This document shows, in pieces, positions 62,719 through 64,000 of a stretch of DNA of 64,000 nt (position 1 is the stretch's first letter; every line of letters begins with the position of its first letter). Made by a program: the position numbers and the translations under genes. The stretch comes from Lachnospiraceae bacterium (GTDB taxonomy: Bacteria > Bacillota_A > Clostridia > Lachnospirales > Lachnospiraceae), in the NCBI GenBank assembly GCA_021770615.1, contig JAETQR010000004.1:83521-147520 (forward strand), in the 5' to 3' direction. Below the pieces are notes generated by a model. The model did no database searches. It was not told the DNA's origin and saw only the letters and a program-made list of their open reading frames with translations.

Positions 62719-63309
62719 TTATTTTGGACTAAAATGATATCCGCATGCATATGTAAAATACGTGGCATTTAAATAATCATATAAATCAATAAACCGTTTA
62801 GAATCCGTATGCTGAATCATATAACATGTACGAATACCATCACTTCTTATTATAAACCCCTCTACCAACTGTGAGTGATGTATATCTGAACTGCTATATC
62901 CCCACTGGATAACATCTCCTAGACCAAGCATAGAATATAAATCATTATTTATAGCAAGTTTATTTGTTCCAATGGTTCTTCCACATCGTGTCGTTTTATC
63001 TTTCCAATATTTTCTCCAATATGTCGCATTTTCCCATGTTGCTGAATGCGGACGCCAATAACCTGTATCATAATAGCTTGGTAATTTAGCAGAGGGTTTT
63101 TGTCCACCAGCAACTAAACACTGAGAAACAAAATTTGTACAATCCTTATCTGCTTTATAATACTGGCTCGTATTATAACCATTCCACCATGTCTCTGCAT
63201 ATTTTACTGCTGCAATACCATTATATGCAGCATACGCATTATTTGTCCTAAGCAAGATAATAGCAGATAAAAGTGCTATTGCCATTCCCTTTACAAATTT
63301 CTTCATCAT
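62719..63309 (-). CDS. Secreted Amidase_6-domain protein
   Basis: 196 residues. Signal peptide about 1-27 (MKGMAIALLSAIILLRTNNAYA; cleavage after AYA). Amidase_6 (PF12671-like) domain: AVKYAETWWNGYN, DCTNFVSQCLVAGG with the catalytic Cys, SDIHHSQLVEGF with the His, and YLNATYFTYACGYHF. Such proteins are papain-fold hydrolases, perhaps of cell wall or spore material. AAAGGAGAG site. Forms a unit with the coiled-coil gene downstream. Confidence 0.85.
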   Translation of the reverse strand: MMKKFVKGMAIALLSAIILLRTNNAYAAYNGIAAVKYAETWWNGYNTSQYYKADKDCTNFVSQCLVAGGQKPSAKLPSYYDTGYWRPHSATWENATYWRKYWKDKTTRCGRTIGTNKLAINNDLYSMLGLGDVIQWGYSSSDIHHSQLVEGFIIRSDGIRTCYMIQHTDSKRFIDLYDYLNATYFTYACGYHFSPK

Positions 63310-63579
63310 AAGTGTGCTCTCCTTTCTTAATTCTCATTCTCTCACTTCAAAGCAATTTCTACCTTCGCTTGAGTTTCAACCTGAACCCAAAAATCACTTA
63401 TGATACGGATTTGTACATAAGCATTCACTATACATCCTACTCTTTCCCAACATTTGTACTTATGCGTTCATTGTACCACATTACCACACGGATTTCTCCC
63501 TCCTGTGACAGACAACCAAAATATGCGACAGACGACAAATCCATAGAATAAAAACCTCTATTTTGCTCAAATGTAACCC
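63310..63579. other. No gene supported
   Basis: Upstream region of the amidase gene. A short plus-strand frame (63312-63551) has no ribosome site or similarity. A -10-like element for the amidase is not clear. Confidence 0.5.
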
Positions 63580-63679
63580 GACCTTCCCGTTTTGTAAACG
63601 AGTTTCACATTTTGAAAGCGACCTTCAAATTTTGTACCTGAAATTCCACTTTTGTAACAACTTTCCCGTTTTTTTCTCC
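63580..63679 (+). repeat. Array of 20-bp phased repeats beside the IS-like gene
   Basis: Five imperfect units with TTTTG cores at 63590, 63610, 63630 and 63650, plus a T-run near 63670: unit consensus about CRTTTTGTAAACGA..TTCC. Exact 20-base spacing puts them on nearly the same face of the helix. Such iterated sites are typical of transposase or regulator binding at the ends of mobile elements. Confidence 0.7.
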
Positions 63680-63829
63680 GAATCTGTGGTATAATGGTCC
63701 CACAGCAGGATAAAAATGCGCACCAAAATGGGACGTCAGTTCCGTCTTACAAATTTTGTACCACGAGATTCACGCCTGTTGTCGTCCTTATTCCGGCCGG
63801 CGGTCTGCTCTTTTTATCTTGTTTCTGTG

Positions 63830-64000
63830 TTATTTTTTTAGAAGCCCTGGCGTGAGATTGATGTCTCCGGCTGCAACCTTATGACATCCCAGTTTCTCCG
63901 CCAGGTCTTCCCCGTAATAAAAGCTGAATGCTTCATACGGGCTTTTTCCGTTCAGTTTCTTTCTCCGGTACGAATTGATATGGTCCATCATCCGCTCCAC
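63830..64000 (-). CDS. IS30-like transposase, C-terminal part (gene continues beyond window)
   Basis: 57 codons before the edge, including the stop at 63830-63832. The end of the DDE integrase core is visible: HINSYRRKKLNGKSPYEAF, then GEDLAEKLGCHKV and a tail INLTPGLLKK, resembling C-termini of IS30-type transposases of Clostridia. The 5' part and family-defining motifs lie outside, so the family is a tentative call. The adjacent 20-bp array and palindromic TGTGG..CCACA (about 63685-63705) may be the element end. Confidence 0.55.
   Translation of the reverse strand: MERMMDHINSYRRKKLNGKSPYEAFSFYYGEDLAEKLGCHKVAAGDINLTPGLLKK

Noticed and set aside
63312..63551. 79-codon plus-strand frame upstream of the amidase
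   Set aside because: No ribosome site, no recognisable domain; overlaps the amidase promoter region.
63580..63679. CRISPR-like array
   Set aside because: Units are only 20 bp with no spacers between them and no cas genes nearby; better explained as phased binding sites.

Overview
The window looks like chromosomal core sequence from a spore-forming, anaerobic Firmicute of the Clostridia, most likely family Lachnospiraceae. Reasons: moderate G+C, strong AGGAGG-type ribosome sites, TTGACA/TATAAT promoters with 17-base spacers, CGAAC-type LexA boxes, the short HisG plus HisZ pair, RemA, a SpoVB-type flippase, the hydrogenase maturase HydF, and families common in Lachnospiraceae (DUF4317, DUF5688). 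I cannot name genus or species from sequence alone.

Layout. 1-2.5 kb: 3'-truncated cell-wall amidase and a small LysM protein behind a LexA-box promoter (YneA-like SOS division inhibitor). 2.7-5.8 kb: two MutS-like ATPases. 6-8.7 kb: yloC-remA-gmk-lepB-rpoZ operon. 9.2-11.8 kb: rqcH and a PHP histidinol phosphatase on the plus strand. 11.9-14 kb: iscR-like/nifS/nifU Fe-S genes. 14.2-22.5 kb: acidic repeat protein, SpoVB-like flippase, ligA, pseudouridine synthase, secreted repeat protein, hslO. 22.8 kb: tRNA-Arg(CCG). 22.9-28.9 kb: DUF5688, gdhA, CYTH protein, and the rplS-lepB-rbgA-lepB cluster. 29-33.2 kb: AIM24 protein, ClC channel, c-di-GMP phosphodiesterase. 33.2-44 kb: a tightly packed plsX-rnc-smc-ftsY-ilvA-hisZ-hisG-hisD series. 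44-53.6 kb: cheR, rpsA, ispH, cmk, a flavoprotein, GerMN lipoprotein, cinA, pgsA, rimO, folD, small alarmone synthetase. 53.7-61.5 kb: ferredoxin pair, LRR membrane protein, kinase/methyltransferase pair, a 42-residue microprotein, hydF, DUF4317, polyphosphate:AMP phosphotransferase. 61.5-64 kb: accessory end with an Amidase_6 protein and a truncated IS30-like transposase.

The most striking non-coding feature is a family of three 256-260 bp palindromic elements at 8861-9120, 22514-22769 and 29919-30174. Each has the same terminal inverted repeat and is flanked by a 9-bp direct repeat (perfect in two, 8 of 9 in the third), so they behave like non-autonomous mobile elements. Inside, long stem arms differ between copies yet stay self-complementary, and enclose three conserved hairpins, two of which have complementary loops. 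I do not recognise this as a described element.

Other points of interest are a signal peptidase I paralogue lacking both catalytic residues, two MutS-like ATPases with Asn in place of the Walker B Asp, tandem duplications covering the ends of two genes, a free-standing 42-codon gene with its own promoter and terminator, and an ispH/rpsA overlap where other Clostridia have a fusion.
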